A stretch of DNA of 64,000 nucleotides from Teredinibacter haidensis (lineage in GTDB: Bacteria > Pseudomonadota > Gammaproteobacteria > Pseudomonadales > Cellvibrionaceae): contig NZ_CP060084.1 in NCBI RefSeq assembly GCF_014211975.1, positions 4,413,001-4,477,000 on the forward strand, read 5' to 3'. This document shows positions 1-8,257 of the stretch, in pieces (position 1 is the first letter of the stretch; each line of letters begins with the position of its first letter). The notes below the pieces were generated by a model. That model was not told the origin of the DNA. It did no database searches and saw nothing but the letters and a program-made list of their open reading frames with translations. The position numbers and the translations under genes are program-made.

Positions 1-573
1 CACGATCAATTGTAGCAGCGGTGTCATGTCGTCAGCCATATTGTCCAGATCAAGGCCAGCGTAGCCGTTGAGGGCGGAGGCGTAGATCATGGGGAAGTCC
101 AGCTGCTCTTCGTCGCCGTCGAGTCGGTCGAACAGGTCGAATACCTGATCGTGCACCCAGTCGGGGCGCGCGCCGGGACGGTCAACTTTGTTGATAACAA
201 CAATAGGTTTCAGTCCCTTTTCGAAGGCCTTACTGGTCACAAAACGGGTTTGTGGCATAGGGCCGTCAACGGCATCTACCAGTAGTAGTACCGAGTCAAC
301 CATCGATAGAACGCGCTCTACCTCACCGCCGAAGTCGGCGTGCCCTGGGGTGTCTACGATATTAATACGGTAGCCGTTCCAGTTGATGGCGGTATTCTTC
401 GCCAGAATGGTAATACCTCGCTCACGCTCCTGGTCATTGGAGTCCATGATGCGCTCAGCGCCTTCGTCTTTGCGGTCCAGGGTGCCGGACTGCTTTAGCA
501 GTTTGTCCACGAGGGTGGTTTTGCCATGGTCTACGTGGGCAATAATGGCGATATTGCGCAGATTATCTATCAC
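1..573 (-). CDS. typA: Ribosome-associated GTPase TypA/BipA, N-terminal part
   Basis: Translational GTPase that binds the ribosome and supports growth at low temperature and under stress. Reading leftwards, the first 191 residues show the whole G domain: P-loop AHVDHGKTT, switch I with RERGITI, DTPGHADF, and NKVD. The C-terminal domains lie outside the window, so the gene is cut by the window edge, not broken. The start is a GTG at 571-573 (protein begins MIDNLRNIAIIAHVDHGK), with an AGAGG-like ribosome site about 9 nt upstream. This start fits the family N-terminus. Identity is very secure; only the exact start codon is uncertain. Confidence 0.95.
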   Translation of the reverse strand, partial: MIDNLRNIAIIAHVDHGKTTLVDKLLKQSGTLDRKDEGAERIMDSNDQERERGITILAKNTAINWNGYRINIVDTPGHADFGGEVERVLSMVDSVLLLVDAVDGPMPQTRFVTSKAFEKGLKPIVVINKVDRPGARPDWVHDQVFDLFDRLDGDEEQLDFPMIYASALNGYAGLDLDNMADDMTPLLQLIV

Positions 574-638
574 AGGGGGGGCCTCTAAAAATCAACGGAA
601 GGCAGCCTCTTTTGGAGGCGACTGGTTAAAAGGCGCGC

Positions 639-644
639 ATTATA
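639..644 (-). promoter_or_regulatory. Probable typA promoter -10 with GC-rich discriminator
   Basis: On the minus strand a perfect TATAAT is followed directly by GCGCGCC, about 70 nt upstream of the typA GTG. A GC-rich discriminator is typical of promoters under stringent (ppGpp/DksA) control, which would suit a translation factor. No convincing -35 hexamer was found at 16-18 bp. The rest of 574-897 holds the cysteine synthase leader, with a weak TACAAT at 746-751 on the plus strand and nothing else recognisable. Confidence 0.4.
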
Positions 645-897
645 GCGGTGAAGAGTAACCTTAGATAGTGCTTTTACTGCCTAATCAGCCATATTGGCTA
701 CCGAGTTGCGCCAGGGGCTGGTGACATCATCAGGTCGGATTGGGCTACAATGTTTTATCCGTTTGGAGAATTACCAATATACAGGCCATAAATAACAAAT
801 AGATGTACAGCGGTAATGGGCGGGCATTGTGAATAGAGGCTCGTCAACGCCTGCTGACATCGATCCGGTCGTGAATTTTTCTGTTAAGGAGCACATT

Positions 898-1944
898 ATG
901 GGTAAGCGCCATGAAAATGTCTTATCGCTTATCGGCAATACGCCGGTTATCCGCATCAACAAGTTAGCGCCAGCTAATGTCAATATCTATGTAAAAGCCG
1001 AAAATTTTAACCCTATGAGTTCGGTTAAAGATCGTCTGGCGCTGGGTATTATTGAAGCCGCTGAGAAATCCGGTGATTTGAAACCGGGCCAAACGATTGT
1101 GGAAGCGACTAGTGGCAATACGGGTATAGGCCTGGCGATGGTCTGTGCGCAAAAAGGATACCCGCTGGTGATTATCATGGCGGAAACTTTTAGTGTTGAG
1201 CGACGCAAGCTAATGCGCTTTCTTGGTGCCAAAGTGATATTGACCCCTGCTGCGGATAAGGGAACAGGCATGGTCAACAAGGCCAAGGAGCTGGCAGAGA
1301 AAAATGGCTGGTTCCTGGCGCGACAATTTGAAAACGAAGCCAACCCCAACATGCACTCAAATACAACGGCGCGCGAAATACTGGCGGCGTTTGACGATAC
1401 GTCCCTGGATTATTGGGTGTCCGGCACCGGAACCGGCGGTACCTTAAAAGGTGTCGCCCGTGTTCTGCGCAAGGAAAGCCCCAGCACAAAAATTGTAGTA
1501 ACAGAACCGGCCAATGCGGCGCAGATTGCCAGTGGCATTAAGCAGGAACGCCACCCGGACGGTTCGCCCGCAGCATCGCATCCAGGTTTTGCGCCACACC
1601 CCATTCAGGGCTGGTCGCCAGATTTTATTCCGAAGTTGGTGGAAGATGCCGTTAGTGAAAACTACTTCGATGTAAACATTCCGGTAACCGGCGAGCAGGC
1701 GATGACGTGCTCCAAGCAGCTGGCTCGGCAGGAGGGAATATTTGTCGGGATTTCTGCTGGTGCTACCCTGGCCGCCGCGTTGGAAGTTGCGAAGGATGCG
1801 CCAGATGGCAGCAATATCCTCTGTATGTTGCCCGATACTGGCGAGCGCTACTTGTCTACGCCTTTATTTGCCGATATTGATGTGGATATGAATGCAGATG
1901 AAGTGGAAATATCCCAGTCGACAGCAGGCTTTCAGTTGAAATAG
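898..1944 (+). CDS. cysK: Cysteine synthase (O-acetylserine sulfhydrylase), PLP-dependent
   Basis: Cytosolic enzyme making L-cysteine from O-acetylserine and sulfide. The 348-residue fold-type II PLP protein has the Schiff-base lysine in SSVKDR (Lys44), the substrate-binding loop TSGNTG (71-76), a glycine-rich phosphate loop GTGTGG (about 180), and HPIQGW in place of the CysK HKIQG motif. An upstream in-frame GTG at 829 exists, but the ATG at 898 has a good AAGGAG 7 nt upstream and aligns with the family N-terminus (NVLSLIGNTPVIRI). The C-terminus is about 25 residues longer than E. coli CysK and is acidic. A related PLP enzyme of the CysM or cystathionine beta-synthase type is possible, but cysteine synthase is by far the best reading. 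It is a single gene with its own terminator. Confidence 0.85.
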   Translation: MGKRHENVLSLIGNTPVIRINKLAPANVNIYVKAENFNPMSSVKDRLALGIIEAAEKSGDLKPGQTIVEATSGNTGIGLAMVCAQKGYPLVIIMAETFSVERRKLMRFLGAKVILTPAADKGTGMVNKAKELAEKNGWFLARQFENEANPNMHSNTTAREILAAFDDTSLDYWVSGTGTGGTLKGVARVLRKESPSTKIVVTEPANAAQIASGIKQERHPDGSPAASHPGFAPHPIQGWSPDFIPKLVEDAVSENYFDVNIPVTGEQAMTCSKQLARQEGIFVGISAGATLAAALEVAKDAPDGSNILCMLPDTGERYLSTPLFADIDVDMNADEVEISQSTAGFQLK

Positions 1945-1950
1945 TCATAT

Positions 1951-1979
1951 GGCCGCACATCGAGTGCGGCCATTTTTTT
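1951..1979 (+). terminator. Intrinsic terminator of the cysteine synthase gene
   Basis: Perfect 8-bp stem GGCCGCAC / GTGCGGCC (1951-1958 with 1964-1971), a 5-nt loop and seven T residues at 1973-1979. It starts 6 nt after the cysK stop codon. Confidence 0.9.
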
Positions 1980-2014
1980 AGCTCAATATCGGATCTCGAT
2001 TTTAACGCTAGTGA

Positions 2015-3097
2015 ATGAAAGCTCTTAACATAATAATTATATGCCTGTCGCTTTCGCTTGTTCATTCGGCCATTGCCGCGAGTGTTAATGTTAAAAAATT
2101 AGTCGCTCAAGAATGGATCGTTATAGAAAACGATCGCTTTTCTATAATCTCCAATGCTACAGAAAAACAAGCTTCTGCGATGCTGCAAGAGCTGGAAAAC
2201 TTCCACTACCTTGTATCTAATGTTTTCGGCTTCGGTGAAATTGAACTGGCGGAAAAAATCCCCATCGTTTTAGTCAACAATGAAAGCGTATTTCGCGCAC
2301 TGGGAATGCCGCGGGATTACGTGGGAATTTTTTTAAGCAGTAAAAGGGGCGGCGCGATTTTTGCGCGTGCCGATAAATTCCGTTCGGCAGATAAGGGTCA
2401 GAACTGGGGACGCTTGGTGGTGCTGCACGAACTGGCTCACCTGCTGATGAGCCATTCTCATCGAAAGCTCATTTCGTCGCCCTGGTTTAATGAAGGCATT
2501 GCCGAATATCTGGGCTCTTACACGCTAAATAACAATCAAATTATTTTGGGCAACCTGTCAACCTTGCGCAGTGGTTTTTTCAGCCCTGCGGCACGTAGTG
2601 GCAGGCGCTATGATAGTGTCGATACCGAATCGCTCTTTAAGGTTACACAGGAAGACCTCAAAGTTGGTCTACGGAGCAGTAGGGAGCACAATATGTTTGT
2701 CGATAAATTCTATGCGCGATCGGCAGCTGTTGTGCATTATTTTGATGCGAATGAACAGCGTCGGAATCTTATGTACCAATATCTGGCGTTGATTCAGAAA
2801 GGCGCGGAAGTGGACAATGCCTTTGAACAGGTTTTTGATATGGATTTTGACGATCTGGATAGAAAAGTAAATGCGTATGTCCGAGGGCGAGCCATGACCC
2901 CAAGAGTATTTTCCCTTGATCGCTCAGATTTGGAATTCGCTCCGGCCGATAATACCTTAGTCGACATCACACCTTTACAGATCATGCAAAAACTATATGG
3001 CAAGATCTCTCTATTTTCGGATGAATTTTTGGGCAAGGGAACGCGCGCGAAGATGAACGAAGAATTTGAAACGGTGTTCCCGGAATTTTTCCAGTAA
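2015..3097 (+). CDS. Secreted gluzincin-like (HExxH) metallopeptidase family protein
   Basis: 360-residue protein of unknown substrate. It starts with a clear Sec signal peptide (hydrophobic core 5-20, probable cut after AIA-22). A zinc-peptidase signature HELAH lies at 138-142, followed by WFNEGIAEY (157-165), so His138, His142 and Glu160 are plausible zinc ligands and Glu139 the general base, as in the peptidase MA clan (DUF1570-like proteins). The remainder is alpha/beta and unassigned. It stands alone between the cysK terminator and a large palindrome at 3100-3170 that starts right after its stop. A periplasmic or secreted peptidase is inferred from the motifs alone; activity and target are unknown. 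Confidence 0.7.
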   Translation: MKALNIIIICLSLSLVHSAIAASVNVKKLVAQEWIVIENDRFSIISNATEKQASAMLQELENFHYLVSNVFGFGEIELAEKIPIVLVNNESVFRALGMPRDYVGIFLSSKRGGAIFARADKFRSADKGQNWGRLVVLHELAHLLMSHSHRKLISSPWFNEGIAEYLGSYTLNNNQIILGNLSTLRSGFFSPAARSGRRYDSVDTESLFKVTQEDLKVGLRSSREHNMFVDKFYARSAAVVHYFDANEQRRNLMYQYLALIQKGAEVDNAFEQVFDMDFDDLDRKVNAYVRGRAMTPRVFSLDRSDLEFAPADNTLVDITPLQIMQKLYGKISLFSDEFLGKGTRAKMNEEFETVFPEFFQ

Positions 3098-3099
3098 AA

Positions 3100-3170
3100 A
3101 GAAGCTCTGATCAAATCACAAATATGTTCTACGCGATACCAGGACATATTTGGATTTGATCAGAGCTTCT
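3100..3170. repeat. Near-perfect 30-bp-arm palindrome
   Basis: Left arm 3100-3130 and right arm 3141-3170 are reverse complements except for one bulged A and one G:T pair, around a 10-nt loop (acgcgatacc). Outer ends read AGAAGCTCTGATCAAATC. It directly follows the HExxH gene and may act as a transcript-end structure, although it has no T run. Short blocks of it (CTCTGATCAAA and CAAATATGTTCT) recur around 60712-60830, which suggests a dispersed palindromic element of the MITE or REP type rather than a simple terminator. Confidence 0.75.
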
Positions 3171-3279
3171 CTAAAGCTGCCGTACGAAAAAATCGATCTT
3201 GGGGATTATAGAGGCTTTTATCCGTGGCTTTCTGTTGCTTATTGAGTCGACGTTTTAGTGGTTAACGTCCTATTCCGTT

Positions 3280-3726
3280 TCAATATTCGTCTTCATCGTC
3301 ATAGTTATCGGTGTAACTCTCGATCGGTGCTATGTCGTCGTAGTTTTCATCTTCATCTTCATCAAGTTCGTCTTCGCTTACGGCTTCTGGTTCTGGCTCA
3401 TATTGGTTGTTATCCGCTCCAGATACTTCGGTGTCGAAATAGTGCTCGATAGTAAATTCACACTGTATGTCGCTTACACCCTCTACTGAATAATAGGAAT
3501 AATTAGCTACCGCTGCAGGGTGCTCCCATACATCCAGTTTAAAAAGTATTTTATTGCTGCACGATGCGCAGGGCGTATTAAAGTGCGAGATATAGCGTAT
3601 GTATTCATCATCTTCTGATTCTGGGCTCGTATCTTCGTTAAACGAAAAAATATTACCCTCGACGGTATATGATTGACTACAGCTGTTGCAGATATAGTTT
3701 ACATATCCGTTAATCGTGACATTCAT
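3280..3726 (-). CDS. Hypothetical zinc-ribbon protein with acidic tail
   Basis: 148 residues, no family recognised. It has two CxxC knuckles, CNSC (13-16) and CASC (53-56), which together can form a zinc ribbon, and a very acidic C-terminal third rich in Glu, Asp and Tyr (from about 105 to the end). No signal peptide or membrane segment is visible, so it is probably cytosolic. The acidic low-complexity tail could mimic nucleic acid or bind a basic partner; this is speculation. It is a lone gene in a gene-poor area with unremarkable codon use. The open frame, the start at 3726 and the paired cysteines support it as a real gene. Confidence 0.6.
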   Translation of the reverse strand: MNVTINGYVNYICNSCSQSYTVEGNIFSFNEDTSPESEDDEYIRYISHFNTPCASCSNKILFKLDVWEHPAAVANYSYYSVEGVSDIQCEFTIEHYFDTEVSGADNNQYEPEPEAVSEDELDEDEDENYDDIAPIESYTDNYDDEDEY

Positions 3727-4602
3727 GTACTGATTCTCTATGGTCGTATAGTGTAGTTTGGTTTTCGATAAAACCTAAGGCGCAAGTAGGCGCTCGCGTG
3801 CTCTAGGGAAAGCCATCTTAAGCATAGCCAGTACAGCGACCGACGCCCAAAGGTTTACCCTTTTAAGCAGGAAGACTAGCTCAATCTGATTGGCCTGACC
3901 GGCAGAGCAATTAGGGGATGGTAAGCGAGGCTATATCGAAAACAATCTTCCTGGCATTCTGGTTTGGCTCGAGATTTCAGCCTGGCAATCTATTAGCTCT
4001 CCACCGGTTTTGAAACCCCGTTTTACCGATAGCTTTCAACCGCTTGCAAGGAAACCTCTGATTCATTCCAGGCCGAGCCCAAAACGTTCATGGTAACGCT
4101 AGTGGTGTAGCCCTTAGCAATTCCCCTGGCCTTCGGTATCGGCTGAGCAGTGTGTTGCGACCGCGACAGCACCATTTTACACTCAATATGGGTACGAAAG
4201 TGGCTTGCCTTCACGATGCGAAGCCTGCCCGCAAAACTAATGCCAGCACAGCTCCCCCAGCTATACGGGTGGGTCAGCACCCTACACGGCTGGGTCAGTA
4301 GCTTACACGGGTGAGTCATCTGCCTACAGGAAGGGTCATCCATCGGCCCACGCTGGAGCTAAAATAAAATATAACAGCATGAGGCCAGCATTCGCATCGC
4401 AAATGAATGAACGGGGTAGAGCGCTTAAGGGTGCGTGAGCAAAAGCGTCTCTTTGGAGTGCCTGGGTTTTTCTATGCATGACTTTTCGCAAGTTAATTTT
4501 TCTTCGCCAGCATTATAGATAGTGTTCACCGCTACATAGGCGCCGGAAATAATCGCGCTTGCCGGGTATAAACGATGTGTTTGGCCGGGTGATTATGGTG
4601 TG
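3727..4602. other. Gene-poor interval, possible decayed mobile element
   Basis: About 880 bp without a convincing gene. The minus strand has an open stretch at 4023-4343, but its N-terminal part only reads through the 21-bp tandem repeats and the rest matches nothing known to me. Another start-less open stretch of about 55 codons runs near 4430-4600 on the minus strand. The combination of terminal-type repeats and meaningless coding suggests relict transposon DNA; this is inference. Confidence 0.4.
4262..4346. repeat. Tandem 21-bp repeats, about four units
   Basis: Units at 4269-4289, 4290-4310 and 4311-4331 share the pattern [C/G]TGGGTCAG-N5-CTACACGG, with partial units on both sides (4262-4268 and 4332-4346). 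Similarity drops from left to right. Short tandem copies of a TGGGTCAG-type box are reminiscent of the multiple terminal repeats at IS21-family ends, but no transposase gene is next to them. Confidence 0.7.
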
Positions 4603-4986
4603 CTATTGCCCATATAGTTCCAGAGGAAGGCCGTCTGGATCACTGAAGAAAGTATATGTTTTACCGGTATACTCATCGACGCGTATGGGCTCAAAAGAGA
4701 CTCCATTTGATGTTAAATGTTCCACCGCGTCTTCAACGGAGTTTACGACAAAGGCCAAATGGCGAAGGCCTAGTGCTTCTGGGTAGCTTGGTCTTGATGG
4801 GCTGTTTGGAAAAGAAAACAGTTCAATTTGGGTTCCATCGGGTAGTTTCAGGTCTAGTTTATAGGAGTCCCGCTCAGCTCTGTAGTTTTCAGCCACAATT
4901 TCCAAGCCCAGAACGGCGGTATAAAAGTTCTTTGAAACTTTGTAGTCAGAGCAAATTATTGCCGCGTGATGAATTCCATTTAACAT
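4603..4986 (-). CDS. yaeR: VOC-family (glyoxalase-like) metalloprotein, YaeR type
   Basis: 127-residue single-module protein of the vicinal oxygen chelate superfamily, close in layout to E. coli YaeR. It has an N-terminal HHAAIICSDY strand, ERDSYKLDL, the IELFSFP strand, the second-half LRHLAFVV with the metal-ligand His, and the C-terminal DPDGLPLELY with the ligand Glu. Two beta-alpha-beta-beta-beta repeats cover the whole length. It is cytosolic and the substrate is unknown; glyoxalase activity should not be assumed. It starts 44 nt downstream of the CE15 esterase stop on the same strand and may be co-transcribed with it. Confidence 0.85.
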   Translation of the reverse strand: MLNGIHHAAIICSDYKVSKNFYTAVLGLEIVAENYRAERDSYKLDLKLPDGTQIELFSFPNSPSRPSYPEALGLRHLAFVVNSVEDAVEHLTSNGVSFEPIRVDEYTGKTYTFFSDPDGLPLELYGQ

Positions 4987-5030
4987 TCGGTAACCTGATG
5001 ATAGGTGAGCTTTGTTAGCTAGCTTGAGCG

Positions 5031-6377
5031 CTAAAAAGATCGATCTAAAAATTGTAGGAAATATTTCCAGTTTGGCCCTGGAGTATGTCCGCCGTTGTGC
5101 TGTCGCCAGGCGATATCGCCCTCGAGTAAGCCTTTACCCACTTTCGGATAATCGGTTCCACTCAGTGGCTTTTTCCCCAGTAGCTGGTAGAGGGGGCGGG
5201 TTAATTCTGCGGCCAGGTACATGCCTTTTGGATCTACCCACTGATCTCCCTCTGTACCGGAGCTGATAAATACGGGCCTGGGCGCGCACAGGGCGATTAA
5301 GTGGTGCGCATCCACGGGTAGGTCAGTTACCGTTAGCGGCCCTGCGTAGCGAATAAAATTTCCCGCTACCCAATGGTATTCACCGCTGCCTGCAATATTG
5401 CCGATTTGCTCACCAAAATTGCGTCGCCATAACTTTGCGCCGCCTTCGCCGGAGGAGCTTATAAACGCTGCGGCAAAGCGTTGGTCGTAGGCCATTGTGA
5501 CCAGGGCTGTTTTACCAAAGCGAGAGTGGCCGGCAATTGCGACTTTGTTTGCATCGATCGATTTTCGCGTCTCGATATAATTCAGCGCTTCGCCAGCCGC
5601 CCAGCTCCAGGCCTTAATGGTTCCCCAGTCGCCGCGCTTACGGGCTTGCCCTTTGTTTTTAAGTCCGATAATACCCTGTCTTAAGCCTGCACCGTTGTCG
5701 GCCTGCACACTGGTGGAGATAAGCTCTGCGTAAGCCCAACCTTTGCGAATTATTTGCTCTTGCCAAGTGGGGTCGCCGCCGCGAAATTCCTTTAGTTGTT
5801 GCTCGCTAAAGTTTTTCGTAAACCTGGCCATTAGCGCTGGGTCGAAGCTGTGTTGCAGGATCAGTGGTACTGCTTGTTTTGTTTGTTTTGGCCGTGTAAT
5901 GCTGAGCTTGATGGCGACCTCTAAGGCGGGGTAATCACTGTTGTCTACACGGCCGCTAATGTTTTCTGTGATGGTCTTGATACCGGCAATTTCGGATTCC
6001 TCGGTATGGGTTATTTGCCATTCAACAGAGGGGAGTTGCTTCGGTGTGAGACCATAGATTTCTTTGTCGAATAATTCGAGCAGCTCGGGACGTCGTTGTT
6101 GCCACCATTGCTGTGCGCTTGCAACCGGATCGCCGTTGGCCATGCTCAGTAGCGGCGGCAGCGAGAGCATATTGCCATTGGCTTTGCTCTCGTCGTAATT
6201 CGCCGCGTGAGGTGAGCTGGGGTTGCCGTCGGCACCGCGGCGGATGCTGGTTATGCCCAGTTGCTTGAGCATTTGCTGGTGGTCTTGCTCTGCGCTAATA
6301 GCGGGTTTTTCCGCTGCCAGTGTTAGCTGGCTGGCGAGCGCGATAAAGGCGGTAATAACAAGCAGTGGGGTTTTCAT
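5031..6377 (-). CDS. Secreted glucuronoyl esterase, carbohydrate esterase family 15
   Basis: 448 residues with a Sec signal peptide (1 to about 22, ending LTLAA). Bacterial CE15 enzymes hydrolyse the ester between 4-O-methyl-glucuronic acid of xylan and lignin alcohols, and so loosen lignin-carbohydrate complexes outside the cell. The nucleophile motif GHSRFGK places Ser285. SSSGEGGAKLW (about 307-317) and HNGGHTPGPNW (about 427-437) hold the candidate Glu and His of the catalytic region. APRPVFISSG and WVDPKGMYLA are also family-like. A general acetyl-xylan esterase is the main alternative. No other polysaccharide lyase or hydrolase is adjacent, so it is not in a classical utilisation locus. 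Confidence 0.8.
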   Translation of the reverse strand: MKTPLLVITAFIALASQLTLAAEKPAISAEQDHQQMLKQLGITSIRRGADGNPSSPHAANYDESKANGNMLSLPPLLSMANGDPVASAQQWWQQRRPELLELFDKEIYGLTPKQLPSVEWQITHTEESEIAGIKTITENISGRVDNSDYPALEVAIKLSITRPKQTKQAVPLILQHSFDPALMARFTKNFSEQQLKEFRGGDPTWQEQIIRKGWAYAELISTSVQADNGAGLRQGIIGLKNKGQARKRGDWGTIKAWSWAAGEALNYIETRKSIDANKVAIAGHSRFGKTALVTMAYDQRFAAAFISSSGEGGAKLWRRNFGEQIGNIAGSGEYHWVAGNFIRYAGPLTVTDLPVDAHHLIALCAPRPVFISSGTEGDQWVDPKGMYLAAELTRPLYQLLGKKPLSGTDYPKVGKGLLEGDIAWRQHNGGHTPGPNWKYFLQFLDRSF

Positions 6378-6433
6378 GGTGCGGCCTTTTTTATGGAGTG
6401 GGCAGATCGAAGCCTTATGCCGCGTCGCCGTGA

Positions 6434-8239
6434 TTATTCCTGGTATTCAAATTCCTGTATGACCTCAATAAAGGCCTCGCCAAACTGCTCCAGTTTACGA
6501 TCACCTATACCGGAAAGACATAGCATTTCGTAATCGTTTAATGGCCGTTTTTCCAGCATTTCTTTTAGTGTGGCATCGTGAAAAATTACGTAGGGAGGCA
6601 CGCCGTGTTCTTCCGCCAGCTCTTTTCGACATTGGCGTAAGGCATTCCACAGCCCCATATCTTCCTCTGCGATATCCAGTACGCGTTTGCGCGCGGGTGC
6701 GGCCTTCTGTGTGGCTTTTTCGCGGCGTAGAAAAATAGTGTCTTGGCCGCGTAGGATCGGGCGGCAGGCTTCGGTTAGTTGCAGGGTGCCATAGCCTTCG
6801 CTGTCGACACCCAGCAACCCGAGAGCAATAAGCTGGCGAAAAATAGTGCGCCACTCGCTGATGGATAGCTTGCTGCCGATGCCGTAGGTGCTTAGCTGGT
6901 TGTGACGGAACTGTCGGATTTTTTCGGTATCGGCTCCGCGTAAAATATCGATTAGCTGCCCGGCTCCAAAGCGTTGGCCGCTGCGATACACGCAGCTTAG
7001 GGCCATTTGTACGGCTTCGCTGGCATTCCAGGTGTCGGGTGCGTCGATACAGTTATCGCAGTTGCCGCAGGGTTCTGCCAGTTCATCACCAAAATAACGC
7101 AATAACACCTGGCGGCGGCAGGTTGTGATTTCACACAGGCCGAGCATGGCGTTTAAGCGCTGTTGCTCGTGGCGCTTAAACGTTTCGTTGCCTTCCGAGC
7201 CGGCCATCATTTGTCGTAGTTTGACGATATCTTCCAGGCCGTAAAGTAGAAGCGCTGTTGCCGGTTCTCGATCGCGCCCGGCGCGGCCTGTTTCCTGGTA
7301 GTAGGCTTCCACGCTTTTCGGTAAATCCAGGTGCACTACGAAGCGTACATCGGGTTTGTCGATGCCCATTCCGAAGGCGATGGTGGCAACGATAATAATG
7401 TTGTCTTCGCGTAAAAAACGGGTTTGATTGTGCTGGCGATTGGAACCGCTCATTCCCGCGTGGTAGGGCAGGGCGTTAAAACCCTGTTGTGTCAGCCATT
7501 CGGCAGTGTCGTCTACTTTTTTTCGAGACAGGCAATAGACAATGCCGACGTTGCCCTGTTGCTCGCTGCGCAAAAACTGTAGCAGTTGTGTTCGCGGTTT
7601 GTTTTTTTGTTGTATGCGATATTGAATATTGGGGCGGTCAAAGCCGCTGATAAATTGTTGTGCTTCACTCAGCTGAAGGCGTTCGATAATGTCGGCGCGT
7701 GTGCGTTCGTCGGCGGTTGCCGTTAGGGCGGCGCGGGGAATCTGTGGGAAAAGTTCGTGCAGAATATTCAGTTTTAAATAGTCTGCGCGAAAATCGTGGC
7801 CCCATTGGGCGACGCAGTGGGCTTCGTCGATGGCGAACAGTGCGATGGGAGATTGCTGCAATAGCGCTATTGTGCGCTCCTGAATTAAACGCTCTGGGGC
7901 GATATAGACCAGGTCGATTTCACCATTGCGAATGGCATTTTCTGTTTCTCGGGTGGTTTCCCAATCCTGCGTGGAATTTAAATAACCCGCGTTTACCCCC
8001 AGCTCGCGCAGGGCGCTTACCTGGTCTTCCATCAGTGCAATTAACGGTGAGATAACGACACCGACACCGGGGCGGGCCAACGCGGGAATTTGATAGCAGA
8101 GAGATTTACCGCCGCCGGTCGGCATAATGACCAGTGCGTCACCATCGTTGCATAAGCAGTCGATAATGCTTTCCTGTGGCTCGCGAAAACTGTCGTAGCC
8201 AAAGGTATGTTGCAGTATTTGCAGCGGAGTCTCTTGCAT
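6434..8239 (-). CDS. recQ: ATP-dependent DNA helicase RecQ
   Basis: 3'-5' superfamily 2 helicase acting in recombination and replication-fork repair. The 601 residues include Walker A PTGGGKS (Lys45), DEAH box in FAIDEAHCVAQWGHDFR, the helicase C-terminal arginine-finger region GMGIDKPDVRFVVH and ETGRAGRD, the RecQ zinc module with four cysteines (CEITTCRRQ ... CGNCDNC), a winged helix and a C-terminal HRDC domain (last about 80 residues). Length equals E. coli RecQ (about 610). It ends 56 nt before the CE15 esterase start on the same strand, but the two are functionally unrelated. Confidence 0.97.
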   Translation of the reverse strand: MQETPLQILQHTFGYDSFREPQESIIDCLCNDGDALVIMPTGGGKSLCYQIPALARPGVGVVISPLIALMEDQVSALRELGVNAGYLNSTQDWETTRETENAIRNGEIDLVYIAPERLIQERTIALLQQSPIALFAIDEAHCVAQWGHDFRADYLKLNILHELFPQIPRAALTATADERTRADIIERLQLSEAQQFISGFDRPNIQYRIQQKNKPRTQLLQFLRSEQQGNVGIVYCLSRKKVDDTAEWLTQQGFNALPYHAGMSGSNRQHNQTRFLREDNIIIVATIAFGMGIDKPDVRFVVHLDLPKSVEAYYQETGRAGRDREPATALLLYGLEDIVKLRQMMAGSEGNETFKRHEQQRLNAMLGLCEITTCRRQVLLRYFGDELAEPCGNCDNCIDAPDTWNASEAVQMALSCVYRSGQRFGAGQLIDILRGADTEKIRQFRHNQLSTYGIGSKLSISEWRTIFRQLIALGLLGVDSEGYGTLQLTEACRPILRGQDTIFLRREKATQKAAPARKRVLDIAEEDMGLWNALRQCRKELAEEHGVPPYVIFHDATLKEMLEKRPLNDYEMLCLSGIGDRKLEQFGEAFIEVIQEFEYQE

Positions 8240-8257
8240 TGTTAAAGGTAGCCGCCC

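Noticed and set aside
4023..4343. Minus-strand 106-codon frame
   Set aside because: Its start reads through 21-bp tandem repeats (giving a THPC-L heptad) and the rest is not protein-like; treated as possible relict mobile DNA.
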